In this document: piece after piece, positions 13,585-13,891 of the stretch
How positions within the stretch are numbered: the stretch's first letter is position 1
Layout: each line of letters begins with the position of its first letter
Assembly: GCA_002385735.1 (NCBI GenBank)
Contig: DGEB01000049.1
Coordinates: 1 to 13,891 of the forward strand
Source: Peptococcaceae bacterium UBA3937
GTDB lineage: Bacteria; Bacillota; Peptococcia; DRI-13; DTU073
Direction: 5' to 3'
DNA length: 13,891 nucleotides
Position numbers and translations under genes: made by a program
Notes under the pieces: generated by a model
What the model was told of the DNA's origin: nothing
Database searches by the model: none
Seen by the model: the letters and a program-made list of their open reading frames with translations, nothing else

Positions 13585-13867
13585 ATTAGCAGGAGCGCTA
13601 CCATGCCACAATCTTCATTGATAGAATTGCGAGGATTTTTATAATTTTCGTTAAGACAAGAATTTTGAAAACACGATTGATCAAATTGAACCGAAAAACA
13701 GCTTACGCTGATGAAGAGTGATAAGGTTGTCGAGGTTTTCGAACATTGATGAAATTTTCGTCTGTTCTTCAATTGACGGATAAGAAATTTTTATAAAAAG
13801 AGATGCAGAACTTATCCCACCCAATAAGATCACTCTGCATCCAGCTCTTCTAAAAAATATGTGGATA
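13585..13867. other. Spacer without an intact gene, between alr terminator and tRNA
   Basis: About 280 AT-rich bases. The right half contains a relic of an hsdS gene (described separately). From 13585 to 13680 I see no recognisable protein, RNA or repeat on either strand. A 13-codon plus-strand frame at 13603 is too short to support. Confidence 0.6.
13681..13833 (-). pseudogene. Relic of type I restriction-modification specificity subunit (HsdS C-terminus)
   Basis: On the minus strand an open frame without a start codon reads through about 50 residues to a TGA at 13681-13683. It contains SYPSIEEQTKISSMFENLDN followed by LITLHQRKL. This is the characteristic conserved helix at the end of HsdS target-recognition repeats (PSxEEQxKIxxFFxxLDxxIxLHQRKL). 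An intact HsdS has about 400 residues, so only the extreme C-terminal part remains. The usual tail after HQRKL is also lost (FFGSI, stop). There is no start codon or Shine-Dalgarno. No hsdM or hsdR lies beside it in the window. It abuts the 3' end of a tRNA, a usual insertion point for mobile islands, which suggests a deleted island. Confidence 0.8.
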
Positions 13868-13891
13868 TGGTTGCGGGAGGAGGATTTGAAC
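13868..13891 (-). tRNA. tRNA, 3' part only (probably initiator tRNA-fMet), cut by window edge
   Basis: Read on the minus strand the last 24 bases are a T loop (GTTCAAATC), the T-stem 3' strand, an acceptor 3' strand TCCCGCA, discriminator A and encoded CCA. The CGCAACCA end, where the base pairing with position 1 is an A, is characteristic of bacterial initiator tRNA (C1-A72 mismatch). The anticodon lies outside, so identity is tentative. A run of six T residues follows within ten bases of the CCA and may terminate transcription. Confidence 0.8.

Noticed and set aside
13603..13644. Plus-strand mini-frame of 13 codons with AGGAG upstream
   Set aside because: Too short and without conservation evidence; it lies just after the alr terminator and is likely chance.
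13548..13772. Minus-strand open frame of 74 codons after alr
   Set aside because: It runs through the alr terminator and overlaps the hsdS relic in a different frame; its translation resembles no protein family.

Overview
The window looks like the core-gene neighbourhood often found near the replication origin of low- to mid-GC Bacillota. Gene content and order (dnaB, rplI, gdpP, yybS-type, a MazG-like gene, rpsR, ssb, rpsF, a DUF951 gene, a MscS-type gene, all on the minus strand) match clostridial or Peptococcaceae-like relatives. I cannot name a genus. All protein genes except the last (alanine racemase) are on the minus strand, so in transcription order the window is read from right to left.

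Layout by coordinate. Positions 1-26 hold the 5' end of a tRNA (Lys-like), cut by the window edge, with a near-consensus promoter just upstream (54-83). Positions 120-5236 form a tightly packed unit transcribed MazG-like, yybS (DUF2232), gdpP, rplI, dnaB. Positions 5302-5331 carry a strong 12-bp hairpin that ends the next unit, rpsF-ssb-rpsR (5394-6430). That unit has its own TTGCCT-17-TATAAT promoter (6503-6531) and a structured leader. Positions 6582-9410 carry a DUF951 gene, a MscS-type channel, a HEAT-like repeat protein that overlaps the channel gene, and a CvpA-family membrane protein. Positions 9553-10197 encode a GntR-family regulator with a C-terminal RCK_C (TrkA_C) domain, resembling the c-di-AMP sensor BusR. 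Upstream lies a secreted protein made of seven bacterial Ig-like repeats (10267-12222). An AT-rich, repeat-rich divergent region separates it from a plus-strand alanine racemase gene (12417-13529) with a clear terminator. The last 338 bases hold no intact gene. They contain a decayed C-terminal fragment of a type I restriction specificity subunit (HsdS), lying directly behind the 3' end of a tRNA (probably initiator Met) that runs off the right edge.

How it fits together: most genes are housekeeping (helicase loading and replication, ribosome, single-strand binding). A secondary theme is c-di-AMP and osmotic or envelope homeostasis: GdpP degrades c-di-AMP, the BusR-like protein probably senses it, the MscS-type channel relieves turgor, and alanine racemase feeds peptidoglycan synthesis. 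That link is inferred from domain content. No mobile element, CRISPR array or complete defence system is visible. The most unusual items are the hsdS relic at the tRNA 3' end, the BusR-like regulator in the same window as gdpP, the Ig-repeat secreted protein without an anchor, and the structured alr upstream region. Several start codons were moved from the longest reading frame on the basis of Shine-Dalgarno spacing and family N-termini.
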